Source of the DNA: Halobiforma lacisalsi AJ5 | Lineage (GTDB): Archaea; Halobacteriota; Halobacteria; Halobacteriales; Natrialbaceae | Length of the DNA stretch: 64,000 nucleotides | NCBI RefSeq assembly: GCF_000226975.2 | Contig: NZ_CP019285.1 | Span: forward strand, 1,054,001 to 1,118,000 | Direction: 5' to 3' | Shown here: in pieces, positions 17,518 through 26,805 of the stretch | Layout of the letters: every line of letters begins with the position of its first letter | Position numbering within the stretch: the stretch's first letter is position 1 | The notes under the pieces: model-generated | Told to the model about the DNA's origin: nothing | Databases searched by the model: none | Seen by the model: only the letters and a program-made list of their open reading frames with translations | Position numbers and translations under genes: made by a program

Positions 17518-19236
17518 ATGATAGAGTCCGACGTTGCCGTCGTCGGTGGCGGAATCGGCGGCCTCACCGCGGCCCACGAACTCGCCGAGCGCGGGTTCGA
17601 CGTGACCGTCCTCGAGGCGAACGATCGGTTCGGCGGCAAGGCAAGGTCGATGCCGATCGCCGACACGAGCGGCGGGACCGAGCCGACCACCGAATCGATG
17701 GACGCGCCACCGCTGCACGGCGAACACGGCTTTCGCTTCTTCCCGGCGTTCTACCGGCACGTGACCGACACGATGGAGCGGATTCCGGACGGCGAGTTCG
17801 AGTTCGAAGGCGGGAGCGGGGGAACCGTCGCCGACAACCTCGTCGAAACCAGCGCGACCCTGATCGCCAACGTCGACGGGCCGCCCCAGATCGCCGAAAC
17901 CAGCACGCCGGACACCCTCCGGGGATGGCTCGAGGCGCTGCGGCCGGCGTTCGCGGAGGACCTGCCCCGGGAGGACGTCCGGTTTCTCCTCGAGCGATTG
18001 CTGTACCTGCTGACGGCCTGTGACGACCGCCGGGAGGACGAACTCGACGACGTCTCCTGGTGGGAGTTCATCGACGCCGAGAATCGCTCCCAGGAGTTCC
18101 GCGATCGGCTGGCCTACGCCACGCAGGCGCTGGTCGCGCTGCGCCCGCAGGTCGGCAGCGCACGGACGATCGGGACGATCTACCTCCAGTTGCTGTTCGG
18201 CCAGCTCGATCCCACGCAACCGACCGAGCAAGTGCTGAACGCGCCGACCAGCGTCGCCTGGATCGACCCCTGGGTGCGCTACCTAGAGGGGCTGGGCGTC
18301 GACCTCCGGGCGAACGCGCCGGTTCGCGCCCTCGAGTTCGACGGCCGCCGGATCACCGGGGCGACGCTGGCCGACGGCGCGCGGGTCGTCGCCGACGAGT
18401 TCGTTCTCGCGGTGCCGGTCGAGGTGGCCCCCGAGTTCGTCACGCCCGAACTCGCGCGGGCGGCCCCCGAACTGGGCCGGATCGAGCGCCTCGACACCGC
18501 CTGGATGAACGGGATCCAGTTCTACCTCTCGGAAGACGTCGAGTTGACGCGGGGCCACCAGGTCTACGCGGACTCGCCGTGGGCGCTGACGTCGATCTCA
18601 CAGCGGCAGTTCTGGCGCGACCACGAGTACGACGTCGGAGAGCGCGGCCCCGACGAGGTGGAGGGCGTGCTCTCGGCGATCGCCTCCGACTGGGACACGC
18701 CCGGGATCGTCTACGGGAAACCGGCGAGGCAGTGTACCCGCGAGGAGATCGCGACGGAAGTCTGGGCGCAGTTGAAGGCCCACCTGAACGTCACCGGGAC
18801 GACGCTGTCGGACGACCTGCTGGTCGACTGGTTCCTCGACCCGTCGATCGTCGAGGTCGACGACCCGGGCGACGGCGACCGCGTCGAGAACCGCTCGCCG
18901 CTGTTGATCAACACCGCCGGCTCCCTGCGGAACCGCCCGCCGGCCGACGTCGGTGTCCCGAACCTGACGCTCGCCGCGGACTACGTCCGGACGAACTCCG
19001 ATCTCGCCTCCATGGAGTCGGCCAACGAGGCCGGCCGCCGGGCGGCCAACGCCATCCTCGAGCGCCATGCACGAGGGTCGTACGTTCCCGCCGAGATCTG
19101 GGAGTTGAGAGAGCCGGCGGCGTTCGAGCCGTTCAAGCGCCAGGACCGGGTCCGCTACCGCCTGGGGCTGCCCCACCCTGCGGAGGTCACCCAGTCGGTC
19201 CGGTCGCTCACCAGGCGCCTCGGTGGCCGGGCGTGA
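17518..19236 (+). CDS. FAD-dependent oxidoreductase, phytoene desaturase/HpnE-like
   Basis: The 572-residue protein opens with a Rossmann dinucleotide motif, VAVVGGGIGGLTAAHELAERG, and ends strand 2 in VLEANDRFGGKA, the amine oxidase/carotenoid desaturase pattern. A HGFRFFPAFY-type segment (GEHGFRFFPAFYRHV) and the C-terminal FAD strand LTLAADYVRTN follow. Haloarchaeal relatives are annotated as hydroxysqualene dehydroxylase-like or phytoene desaturase-like, and a role in isoprenoid lipid oxidation is plausible but not shown. No prenyl synthase is adjacent. Confidence 0.82.
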   Translation: MIESDVAVVGGGIGGLTAAHELAERGFDVTVLEANDRFGGKARSMPIADTSGGTEPTTESMDAPPLHGEHGFRFFPAFYRHVTDTMERIPDGEFEFEGGSGGTVADNLVETSATLIANVDGPPQIAETSTPDTLRGWLEALRPAFAEDLPREDVRFLLERLLYLLTACDDRREDELDDVSWWEFIDAENRSQEFRDRLAYATQALVALRPQVGSARTIGTIYLQLLFGQLDPTQPTEQVLNAPTSVAWIDPWVRYLEGLGVDLRANAPVRALEFDGRRITGATLADGARVVADEFVLAVPVEVAPEFVTPELARAAPELGRIERLDTAWMNGIQFYLSEDVELTRGHQVYADSPWALTSISQRQFWRDHEYDVGERGPDEVEGVLSAIASDWDTPGIVYGKPARQCTREEIATEVWAQLKAHLNVTGTTLSDDLLVDWFLDPSIVEVDDPGDGDRVENRSPLLINTAGSLRNRPPADVGVPNLTLAADYVRTNSDLASMESANEAGRRAANAILERHARGSYVPAEIWELREPAAFEPFKRQDRVRYRLGLPHPAEVTQSVRSLTRRLGGRA

Positions 19237-19299
19237 GCCCGCCCCGGCGTCGCTTCGCGGGTCGCAGACCTTAACAGTCCGCGTCGCCAAATTTCTCCG

Positions 19300-20217
19300 A
19301 TGACCGACCCAGCGGACGACCGCGACCACGACTTCTCCGAAGGGGAGGGGTTCGACGATCCGTACGACGAGTTCGACCTCGACCCGCCCGAACTCGGCGT
19401 CGACCCGTCGAAGGTCGACCCCGTCGACTCCCGGGTGGTGACGGACACGCTCGACGAGCACACCATCGACCACGAGGACGTCGACGCGCACGAACTCATC
19501 GACGTCGGCCTGAACTACATGCAGATCAACCGCTACGAGCAGGCCACCGAGGCCTTCGAGCGGGCCGCCTCCTTCGCCGACGACGACCGCGTCGAACAGG
19601 AGGCGTGGGTCAACAAGGGCGTTGCCCACGCCGAACTCGAGGAGTACGACGAGGCGATCGGGGCCCACCGCGAGGCCCTGCGGATCGACGACTCGAGCGA
19701 GCATGCCGCGACCGCGGAGACGAACCTCGCGTACGCGCTCTGGGAGTTCGGCGAGACCGCCCAGGCCTTGGAACACGCCGAGCGAGCCGTCGAGATCGAC
19801 GAACGGTTCGCCGAGGGCTGGTTCAACCGCGCGTTCTTCCTCTCGGAGCGCGGCCTGGCCGAGGAGGCCTTACACTGCATCGACAACGCGATCCGACTCG
19901 GCCTGCGTAACGCGAAGGTCCTCGAGGAGAAAGCCGAGATCCTCGAGGAACTCGGCGAGTACGACGAGGCCGAGGAGATCGCCGAGGAGGCAAACGAGAT
20001 GCTCGAGCAGGCCGAACAGCGAATCATGGAGGATCGCATGGACGGCCGTGGGCAGGCTGGCGGCGCTGGCGCGGGCGGTGCCGGCGGCGCTGGAGGCCCC
20101 GGCGGACAGGCCCCGTTCGGCGAAGCCGGCGAGGAACCGCTCGATGACCTCGCGGACCCCGGCCGGCGAACCGGCGAGGAGCGCACCGAGCGCGACCGCG
20201 AGTTCGAACTCGAGTAG
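19300..20217 (+). CDS. Tetratricopeptide repeat protein
   Basis: The 305-residue cytoplasmic protein has an acidic N-terminal 65 residues, then about five TPR units from LNYMQINRYEQATEAFERAA through EAWVNKGVAHAELEEYDEAI, WFNRAFFLSERGLAEEAL and KAEILEELGEYDEAEEI. A Gly/Ala-rich linker near residues 250-270 and an acidic tail follow. TPR solenoids bind protein partners; none is suggested here. It is two bases upstream of the DUF424 gene, so they form an operon. Confidence 0.88.
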   Translation: MTDPADDRDHDFSEGEGFDDPYDEFDLDPPELGVDPSKVDPVDSRVVTDTLDEHTIDHEDVDAHELIDVGLNYMQINRYEQATEAFERAASFADDDRVEQEAWVNKGVAHAELEEYDEAIGAHREALRIDDSSEHAATAETNLAYALWEFGETAQALEHAERAVEIDERFAEGWFNRAFFLSERGLAEEALHCIDNAIRLGLRNAKVLEEKAEILEELGEYDEAEEIAEEANEMLEQAEQRIMEDRMDGRGQAGGAGAGGAGGAGGPGGQAPFGEAGEEPLDDLADPGRRTGEERTERDREFELE

Positions 20218-20219
20218 CG

Positions 20220-20513
20220 ATGATCGTCAACGAACGGGAGACCGAGGAGGGACTGCTCGTCGCCGTCTGTGACACGGACGTCCTCGGCGAGACCTTCGAG
20301 TCAGAGTCCGTCTCGCTGACGGTTACCGAGGAGTTCTACGGCGGCGACGAGGTCGACGAGACCGCCGTCGTCGACAGCCTCGCCCGCGCCGACGTGGCAA
20401 ACATCGTCGGCACCCGCTCGGTCGAACTCGCCGTCGAGGAGGGGTTCGTCGACGAGGCGAACGTCCTCGAGGTCGGCTCGACGCGACACGCGCAGTTGTT
20501 GCGGCTGTACTGA
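20220..20513 (+). CDS. DUF424 family protein
   Basis: The 97-residue protein begins MIVNERETEEGLLVAVCDTD and contains ADVANIVGTRSVELAVEEGF and the terminal TRHAQLLRLY, matching the archaea-specific DUF424 family. The family has no established function; its broad archaeal distribution suggests an information-processing role. It is coupled to the TPR gene. Confidence 0.82.
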   Translation: MIVNERETEEGLLVAVCDTDVLGETFESESVSLTVTEEFYGGDEVDETAVVDSLARADVANIVGTRSVELAVEEGFVDEANVLEVGSTRHAQLLRLY

Positions 20514-20578
20514 CGCTCGCGAGCGTCGAACACGTCACGGGCCGTACCTTTTTGCCGACCGCTCTGTTCTCCACGGGT

Positions 20579-21487
20579 ATGGGATCCGAACGGTCGAACC
20601 GGGACCGCTCGAACGAATCGAGCCCCCTCGAGCGACTGCGCCAGCCCGAGTACACGGGCGAGAACCGGTGTGTCCCCTGTACGGCGGTCAACGTCGCGAT
20701 CGCCGCGGTCCTCACGCTCGGGATCGCGGCGATCTCGCTTCCAGCAGCGCCCGCCGTCCTCGCGGTCTCGCTCGCAGCGATCTACTTCCGGGGGTACCTG
20801 GTTCCCGGGACGCCGACGCTGACGAAACGGTACTTCCCCGACTGGGTGCTCGCGAAGTTCGACAAAGCGCCGGCCTCCGGCCCCGGCCCCGGACCCGGCG
20901 GGACGGCGCTCGAGGCCGACGACGGGCCCGAGGATGCGGCCGCGCCGGACGACGTCGACGGTCCCGACCACGTCGATCCCGAACGGCAGTTCCGCGAGCA
21001 CGGGATCGTCGTCCCCTGCGAGGAACGCGACGGCGACGGGCCCGAGGACGACCTCTGTCTCACGGACGACGTCGAGACGGACTGGCACGCCCACCTCGAG
21101 GCGCTGCGGGACGGCGACCGCGAACGACAGGTCGCGCGCTTCCTCGAGGTCGAACCCGACTCCCTCGCCCTCGAGGAGTCGGACGAGCATGCGATCGCCC
21201 GCGTCGACGGCCGTATGGTTGCCCGCTGGGAGTCGGGGGCCGCCGCGCTCGCGGACCTGGCCGGAGCCCGGGTCCTCGAGGAGCGACTGCCGGACTGGGA
21301 GCGATTCGCGCTCGAGAACCGGAGCCAACTGGCGAGCGGGCTCCGGGCGTTCGTCGACCGGTGTCCGGACTGTGAGGGGTCGATCTCGCTCGACGAGGAA
21401 ACCGTCGAATCGTGCTGTCGCTCCCACCAGGTGTACGCGATCACCTGCGAGGACTGCGGGGCGCGGATCCTCGAGGTGTCGGCCTGA
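20579..21487 (+). CDS. Membrane protein with C-terminal zinc ribbon, function unknown
   Basis: The 302-residue protein has an N-terminal CVPCTAVN Cys pair followed by two hydrophobic helices (about residues 35-75), a Pro/Gly-rich acidic linker, a helical middle domain, and a C-terminal zinc ribbon of CPDCEG and CEDCGA types with a further Cys pair SCCRSH between them. Start ATG 20579 keeps the N-terminus short. I know haloarchaeal proteins of this layout but no function. It stands alone between the DUF424 gene and sufS. Confidence 0.72.
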   Translation: MGSERSNRDRSNESSPLERLRQPEYTGENRCVPCTAVNVAIAAVLTLGIAAISLPAAPAVLAVSLAAIYFRGYLVPGTPTLTKRYFPDWVLAKFDKAPASGPGPGPGGTALEADDGPEDAAAPDDVDGPDHVDPERQFREHGIVVPCEERDGDGPEDDLCLTDDVETDWHAHLEALRDGDRERQVARFLEVEPDSLALEESDEHAIARVDGRMVARWESGAAALADLAGARVLEERLPDWERFALENRSQLASGLRAFVDRCPDCEGSISLDEETVESCCRSHQVYAITCEDCGARILEVSA

Positions 21488-21522
21488 TCGCATACGACCG
21501 AAGAAGAAGCGGAAACCGAAAC

Positions 21523-21542
21523 CGAAACCGAAATCGGTTTCG
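21523..21542. terminator. Small hairpin in CGAAAC-rich tract
   Basis: CGAAACCG, loop AAAT, CGGTTTCG is an eight-base perfect stem, preceded by short direct repeats of CCGAAA from about 21510. It lies 36 bases after the preceding stop and may be a terminator. No U-rich run follows, so this is tentative. Confidence 0.35.
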
Positions 21543-21649
21543 ACCACGGTTCCGTTCGGGGCCGCCTTACACCGCCAGCCGTCCGTGATAGCGACGGGAT
21601 CTGGCGGAACCGAAGGAGTGTTTTGTGTGCGGTACTTGCTAGTCACGTA

Positions 21650-22894
21650 ATGAGTTCCCAGGACCTCGAGTCGCTCGACGTCGAGGGGATCCGCCAGCAG
21701 TTCCCCATTCTACAGCGGGAGTTCGACGGCCAGCAGGTCGTCTACCTCGACAACGCCGCGACGACCCAGACGCCCGACCCGGTCGTCGACGCGATGAGCG
21801 ACTACTACCGTCAGTACAACGCGAACGTCCACCGCGGGATCCACCACCTGAGCCAGGAGGCCTCGATCGCCTACGAGGAGGCCCACGACCGCGTCGCCGA
21901 GTTCATCAACGCGGACGGCCGCGAGGAGGTCATCTTCACCAAGAACACGACCGAGAGCGAGAACCTGCTCGCCTACTCCTGGGGCCTGAACGAACTCGAG
22001 CCTGGCGACGAGATCGTCCTCACGGAGATGGAACACCACGCCTCGCTGGTGACCTGGCAACAGATCGGCAAGCGCACCGGCGCGGACGTGAAGTACATCC
22101 GAATCGACGACTCGGGCCGGCTCGACATGGACCACGCCCGCGAACTGATCACCGACGACACCGAGATCGTCTCGGCGGTCCACGTCTCGAACACGCTCGG
22201 CACCGTCAACCCGGTGGGCGAACTCACCGATCTGGCCCACGAACACGGCGCGCTCTCGTTCATCGACGGTGCACAGGCCGTCCCCAACCGGCCGGTCGAC
22301 GTGGCGGAGATCGGCGCCGACTTCTACGCCTTCTCGGGGCACAAGATGGCCGGACCCACGGGGATCGGCGTTCTCTACGGAAAGCGGGAACTGCTCGAGG
22401 AGATGGAGCCGTACCTCTACGGCGGCGGCATGATCCGCAAGGTCACCTTCGAGGAATCGACCTGGGGTGAACTGCCCTGGAAGTTCGAACCCGGGACGCC
22501 GCCGATCGCGGAGGCCGTCGGCCTCCACGCGGCCATCGACTGGCTCGAGGACATCGGCATGGACCGAATCCGGGCCCACGAGCAGGAACTCGCGGCCTAC
22601 GCCTACGACCGCCTCGACGGCGAGGGCGACGTCGAGATCTACGGCCCCGAGGCCGGTTCGGATCGTGGCGGCCTCGTCAGCTTCAACCTCGAGGGCGTCC
22701 ACGCCCACGACCTGACCTCGATCCTGAACGATCACACGGTCGCGGTCCGGGCGGGCGACCACTGTACTCAGCCGCTGCACGACAAGCTCGGAGTTCCGGC
22801 ATCGACGCGGGCGTCGTTCTACGTCTACAACACGCGCGAGGAGGTCGACAGGCTGGTCGCGGCGCTGGACGACGCACGGCAGTTGTTCGCGTAA
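21650..22894 (+). CDS. sufS: Cysteine desulfurase SufS
   Basis: The 414-residue class II cysteine desulfurase takes sulfur from cysteine as a Cys persulfide for Fe-S cluster assembly. Motifs are VYLDNAATTQTP, the PLP site HHASLVTW and DGAQAVPN, the Schiff-base lysine in FYAFSGHKMAGPTGIGVLYG, and the catalytic Cys in VRAGDHCTQP. Start ATG 21650 was chosen over upstream in-frame codons by family alignment. Its scaffold partner sufU lies 1.7 kb downstream on the same strand. Confidence 0.95.
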   Translation: MSSQDLESLDVEGIRQQFPILQREFDGQQVVYLDNAATTQTPDPVVDAMSDYYRQYNANVHRGIHHLSQEASIAYEEAHDRVAEFINADGREEVIFTKNTTESENLLAYSWGLNELEPGDEIVLTEMEHHASLVTWQQIGKRTGADVKYIRIDDSGRLDMDHARELITDDTEIVSAVHVSNTLGTVNPVGELTDLAHEHGALSFIDGAQAVPNRPVDVAEIGADFYAFSGHKMAGPTGIGVLYGKRELLEEMEPYLYGGGMIRKVTFEESTWGELPWKFEPGTPPIAEAVGLHAAIDWLEDIGMDRIRAHEQELAAYAYDRLDGEGDVEIYGPEAGSDRGGLVSFNLEGVHAHDLTSILNDHTVAVRAGDHCTQPLHDKLGVPASTRASFYVYNTREEVDRLVAALDDARQLFA

Positions 22895-22941
22895 GCCCGT
22901 GGAGCGGGCGACGCTCGTCGAACGGCCCATACTTACACTAA

Positions 22942-22949
22942 TTTTTATT
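22942..22949 (+). promoter_or_regulatory. TATA box of small wHTH gene
   Basis: TTTTTATT in an AT-rich island (22935-22952) is centred 28 nt before ATG 22974, consistent with leaderless transcription. Confidence 0.65.
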
Positions 22950-22973
22950 ACAGTGTTTCTGGCATAGTCGGGT

Positions 22974-23405
22974 ATGTCTCTCGACCGGGAGCGGGACCCC
23001 GAACGGGTCGTTCACCGATGGAACCGTGCGTTCACGGCCCTTGCAGCGGAACCGCGTCGGCAGCTCGTTGACGCACTCATGGACGTCTCCGACGACGAGT
23101 CGGTCCCGTTGCCGGAAGCCGCGGTCAATCCTCGGCTTTCGGTCGACCACGACTACCTGCAGGTCCAACTCCGGCATACGCACCTCCCGATGCTCGAGAG
23201 CCACGACTACGTCCGCTGGGAGGGAACGCCGCTCCGGGCGTCCCGAGGGCGGCGGTTCGAGGAGGTCGCGGTCGTCTTCGACTCGTTGTACGCGAACGCA
23301 GGCGCGATCCCCGAGCAACTGGTCGACGGCTGTCGAAGGCTCGAGCGGCGACAAGAGCGGGACGTCGCCGACGAGGGCGGCGACTCGGCCTCGACGAGCG
23401 ACTGA
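22974..23405 (+). CDS. Winged-helix regulator-like protein (DUF7344-like)
   Basis: The 143-residue protein has a degenerate ArsR-type layout: AFTALAAEPRRQLVDALMDV (helices 1-2), then QVQLRHTHLPMLESHDYVRW (recognition helix and wing). This is the pattern of haloarchaeal winged-helix proteins that also occurs at 57282. DNA binding is inferred. A strong promoter and isolated position suggest independent expression. It lies between sufS and an HD hydrolase gene; any role in SUF control is a guess. Confidence 0.62.
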   Translation: MSLDRERDPERVVHRWNRAFTALAAEPRRQLVDALMDVSDDESVPLPEAAVNPRLSVDHDYLQVQLRHTHLPMLESHDYVRWEGTPLRASRGRRFEEVAVVFDSLYANAGAIPEQLVDGCRRLERRQERDVADEGGDSASTSD

Positions 23406-23464
23406 GGTGCGGACGCCAACGGAACGGTTCATTTATCTCTCGTTCGGCGAAACACGCCGTCGCC

Positions 23465-24109
23465 ATGCTCGAGCAGGTCAGACGCCGTGCTCGCCCGTAC
23501 TTCGAAGACGCCCCTCCCGCACACGACTGGAACCACGTGCGCCGCGTGGAGGCCCTCGCGGAGACGCTCGCCGAACGCCGTTCCCCGGATCCCGTCGCCG
23601 ACGAACGGGTCCTGAAACTCGCCGTCCTCCTCCACGACGTCGGCCGCGCGAAGGAGGACCGCGGCGAGATCGACGACCACGCGGCCTGGGGGGCGGACGA
23701 GGCCGAACGGATCCTCGAGGACCTGGGCGCCGACCCCGACGTCGTCGACCGCGTTCGGCACTGCGTCGCGGCCCACCGGTACTCGACCGATCCGGACCCC
23801 GAAACGCTCGAGGCGAAACTCCTGTCGGACGCCGACAACCTCGACGCCCTCGGCGCGGTCGGGATCGCCCGGGTGTTCTCCTACGGCGGCGAGATGGGGT
23901 CGCCGATCCACGGGTCGGCGGTCCTTCCGACCGACGCGCCGGAGGCCCACCCGGAGGGCGAGAGCCAGTACGGCCACATCCACGAGAAGATCCTCGACCT
24001 GCCCGAGCGGATGTACACCGACGTCGGGCGCGAACTCGCCGACGAGCGCGCGTCGTTCGTCCGGGAGTACGTCGCCCGGTTCGACGCGGAGGTTCGCGGC
24101 GACCGATGA
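23465..24109 (+). CDS. HD-domain phosphohydrolase
   Basis: The 214-residue cytoplasmic protein has the HD metal site: H24 in DWNHVRRV, the H57-D58 pair in LLHDVGR, and the later His/Asp residues in VAAHRYS and LSDADNLDALGAVGIARVF. This subset acts on nucleotides or related phosphoesters with divalent metals; the substrate here is unknown. It is a single gene with 59 bases upstream. Confidence 0.85.
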   Translation: MLEQVRRRARPYFEDAPPAHDWNHVRRVEALAETLAERRSPDPVADERVLKLAVLLHDVGRAKEDRGEIDDHAAWGADEAERILEDLGADPDVVDRVRHCVAAHRYSTDPDPETLEAKLLSDADNLDALGAVGIARVFSYGGEMGSPIHGSAVLPTDAPEAHPEGESQYGHIHEKILDLPERMYTDVGRELADERASFVREYVARFDAEVRGDR

Positions 24110-24200
24110 CCGCCGGTGGCCGTCCGTTGAAAACAACAACAAACTGGCAGTAGGTTTTTGCCGCTTCTGTTCGTACGGACCGATGCCGAGGTGAGAGCGC

Positions 24201-24449
24201 ATGTACGAGAAACCCATCGGCCGTCCCCAACGGGACCCGTTCGACGCCCTGGTCGACGTTCTCGCCGCGGCCGACCGGTACGACCTCCTGCTCGGGATCG
24301 TGCCGGTCGCTTTCGCGGTTGCACTGGTCGTCGCCGGCGTGGCGAGTCTCTCGATGGCGCAGGCACTGCTGGTCGCTGCGACCATCGGCGTGCTCGTCAT
24401 CGTCGACGCCTGCTACCGCAACCCCCCGACCGACCAGGGGTCGACGTAA
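24201..24449 (+). CDS. Small two-helix membrane protein
   Basis: The 82-residue protein has two hydrophobic helices, LLLGIVPVAFAVALVVAGVA and AQALLVAATIGVLVIVDACY, and short polar ends. A GAGGTGA Shine-Dalgarno sequence at 24189-24196, a few bases before the ATG, supports the start. The function is not recognised. Confidence 0.68.
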   Translation: MYEKPIGRPQRDPFDALVDVLAAADRYDLLLGIVPVAFAVALVVAGVASLSMAQALLVAATIGVLVIVDACYRNPPTDQGST

Positions 24450-24638
24450 CGGCATCGGCCACCAACCGTTCGACACACCGAGAGACAACCGGTTCCCGCT
24501 TCCGCCTCGAGCAACAGCACTCGTTGCGGTTTTTTGTGCGCTCCCGATCGAAGAGAGGGTTACGTAACCGATTTCGGTATCTGCGCGTCGGCGGCCCCGG
24601 AACCCTTTTACAACTCACCGATCTATTCGCAGATACCA

Positions 24639-25073
24639 ATGGGACTGGGCTCGGACATGTACCGACAGCAGATCCTCGACCACTACAAGAACCCCCGTAA
24701 CTACGGGGAACTCGAGGATCCCACCTTCACCCACGTCGGCGAGAACCCGATGTGCGGCGACGAGATTCGGATCGACGTAAAACTCGCGGAAGACGGCGAA
24801 AGCGACGACGAGGAGACCATCAAGCAGGTCGCCTTCTCCGGTGACGGCTGTGCGATCAGCCAGGCCTCCGCGAGCATGCTCTCGAAGGAACTCCAGGGCA
24901 AGACCGTCGAGGAACTCCTCGAGATGGACCGCGACGACGTCGTCGACATGCTCGGGGTCGACATCTCGCCGATGCGGGTCAAGTGTGCTGTCCTGGCGGA
25001 GAAGGTCGCCCAGGATGGCGCGAAGATCCACCGGGACGAACTCGACGTCGACAAGACGACGACCGAGGACTAG
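24639..25073 (+). CDS. sufU: Fe-S cluster scaffold protein SufU/NifU-N
   Basis: The 144-residue scaffold has the three conserved Cys and Asp of the IscU/SufU fold: C39 and D41 in ENPMCGDEI, C71 in GDGCAISQAS and C116 in VKCAVLA, after the MYRQQILDHYKNPRNYG opening. It receives sulfur from SufS and holds a nascent cluster or zinc. A TTTTAC box at 24606-24611 lies about 30 nt before ATG 24639. Confidence 0.93.
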   Translation: MGLGSDMYRQQILDHYKNPRNYGELEDPTFTHVGENPMCGDEIRIDVKLAEDGESDDEETIKQVAFSGDGCAISQASASMLSKELQGKTVEELLEMDRDDVVDMLGVDISPMRVKCAVLAEKVAQDGAKIHRDELDVDKTTTED

Positions 25074-25182
25074 CCGACGTCGGCTCCCGGGTCCGCCGTT
25101 CGCTGTTCTTCCGTTTCGGTGCTCCCCGCTCGACGGCCGTCGCCAGGGGCACGCTTACCCCGGTGGCGACGCTTGTCCGTCC

Positions 25183-25584
25183 ATGGTCGAGACCGCCATC
25201 GGCTTCGTGCTGGGGGCGATCATCGGCGCAATCGCCACCGCCACCGGCTCCTACCTGCTCTACTGGAAACGTGAGCGGGACGCCACCCGTCGACTTCGCC
25301 GCGCGTTCGCCGAGGAGCTACGGGCCTACGACCACCTCGACGAGTTGATCGCGGACGGAGGGTACGAGCGGGTCACGACTCGGGTCGACCCGCCGATAAT
25401 CTACGAGTCCGCGGCCGACGACCTCGGACTGCTCGCGGAGGAGGAAATCGGCCGGCTCGTGGCTTTCTATAGCGCGCTCTACTGGCTCGACGGGCTCGAG
25501 GATCCGGAGGACAAGAAAAATCGGATCGAGAGCGTCGCCGAGAAACGGCGGGCGGCACTCGAGACGCTCGCGCTCGAGGAGTAG
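25183..25584 (+). CDS. Membrane-anchored hypothetical protein
   Basis: The 133-residue protein has one N-terminal membrane helix (VETAIGFVLGAIIGAIATAT) and a cytoplasmic helical domain rich in Arg, Glu and Leu. I do not recognise a family. It ends 29 bases before the convergent radA gene. The N-terminal anchor with a soluble helical domain could be a scaffold, but nothing specific supports a role. Confidence 0.65.
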   Translation: MVETAIGFVLGAIIGAIATATGSYLLYWKRERDATRRLRRAFAEELRAYDHLDELIADGGYERVTTRVDPPIIYESAADDLGLLAEEEIGRLVAFYSALYWLDGLEDPEDKKNRIESVAEKRRAALETLALEE

Positions 25585-25613
25585 GAGATCGGGCGGGCGG
25601 TGCTGGAGGCGCG

Positions 25614-26645
25614 TTACTCCGGCTTCAGCCCCTCGTCCTGGACGCGCATGACCGCCTCGCCGTCGGCGAGGTTCGGCGCGTCGACCAGGCGGACGATCCG
25701 TTTGTCACCCTTGGACTTGCGCAGGTAGATGCGGAACGTCGACTTGTGGCCGAGGATGTTCCCACCGATCGGCTGGGTCGGGTCGCCGAAGAACGAGTCG
25801 GGGTTGGAGGCGACCTGGTTCGTGACGATCACGGCCGCGTTGTAGAGGTTGCCGACCTTGTCGAGGTCGTGGAGGTGCTTGTTGAGCTTCTGCTGGCGGT
25901 CCGCGAGTTCACCACGGCCGACGTACTCGGCACGGAAGTGGGCCGTCAGGGAGTCGACACAGAGCAGGCGGATGGGGTACTCCGAGTCCTCGTGTTCGCT
26001 CGCGAGTTCCTGGGCTTTCTCGGCCAGCAGCATCTGGTGGTTGGAGTTGAACGCCTTCGCGACGTGAATCTTCTCGAGGATGGCGTCGACGAGTTCGTCC
26101 AGCGCCTCTTCGTCGTCGGCCGACCCCTCGATGTCGCGGTCCTCGAGGGTGGCCTCGATGGCCTCGTCCGGGAGGCCCCGAACCATGTCGTCGATCCGCT
26201 CGGGACGGAACGTGTCCTCGCTGTCGATGAACATCGCGCTCCCGTGGAGGCCGCCGACCTCCTTGGGGAGCTGGACGTTGACGGCCATCTGGTGGGTCAC
26301 CTGAGACTTGCCGGACCCGAACTCGCCGTACACTTCGGTGATCGACTGGGTCTCGATCCCGCCGCCGAGTAGCTCGTCGACCTCGTCGATATGCCAGCTC
26401 AGTTTACCGATCTTGTTCCGCCGCTCGAGTACCGTGGAACCGGTCTCGAAGCCGCCGACGTCGGCGGCGTCGCGGGCGGCGTTGACGATGTCCGCGGCGG
26501 TGGACTCGCCGACGTCGGCCGTGTTCGACAGTTCCGACGGGGAGGCGACGGCGAGACTCTGGAAGGAGTCGAAGCCTGCGTCCTGAAGTTTGTCTGCCGT
26601 TGCCGGTCCGACGCCGGGGAGTTCCTCGAGATCTGCTTCGGGCAT
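25614..26645 (-). CDS. radA: DNA repair and recombination protein RadA
   Basis: The 343-residue archaeal RecA/Rad51 homologue forms filaments on single-stranded DNA for strand exchange. It has an N-terminal helix-hairpin-helix domain ([20 protein letters not shown]), the polymerisation region near GGFETGSTV, Walker A GEFGSGKS at 107-114, Walker [10 protein letters not shown], and loop L2 near [12 protein letters not shown]. The length is as usual for haloarchaeal RadA. Start ATG 26645 removes a nine-residue in-frame extension and fits the TATA box. Confidence 0.97.
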   Translation of the reverse strand: MPEADLEELPGVGPATADKLQDAGFDSFQSLAVASPSELSNTADVGESTAADIVNAARDAADVGGFETGSTVLERRNKIGKLSWHIDEVDELLGGGIETQSITEVYGEFGSGKSQVTHQMAVNVQLPKEVGGLHGSAMFIDSEDTFRPERIDDMVRGLPDEAIEATLEDRDIEGSADDEEALDELVDAILEKIHVAKAFNSNHQMLLAEKAQELASEHEDSEYPIRLLCVDSLTAHFRAEYVGRGELADRQQKLNKHLHDLDKVGNLYNAAVIVTNQVASNPDSFFGDPTQPIGGNILGHKSTFRIYLRKSKGDKRIVRLVDAPNLADGEAVMRVQDEGLKPE

Positions 26646-26670
26646 ACTCCGTCGTTGTGCCGGACCCCCC

Positions 26671-26676
26671 ATAAAC
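26671..26676 (-). promoter_or_regulatory. TATA box of radA
   Basis: GTTTAT on the minus strand is centred about 28 nt before the radA ATG at 26645, giving a leaderless message. Confidence 0.62.
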
Positions 26677-26805
26677 CCTCGTTAACAGGGAAGTGAAAGT
26701 GAAAGTGCCGGAGGGCGCGCTGGTCGTCGTGAGGCGGTCAACGGGTTTAGGTAGGAAGAGGCGCGGATCGGCGGTCGTCGAGACTGGCCTCGGGTCCAGG
26801 GCTGA

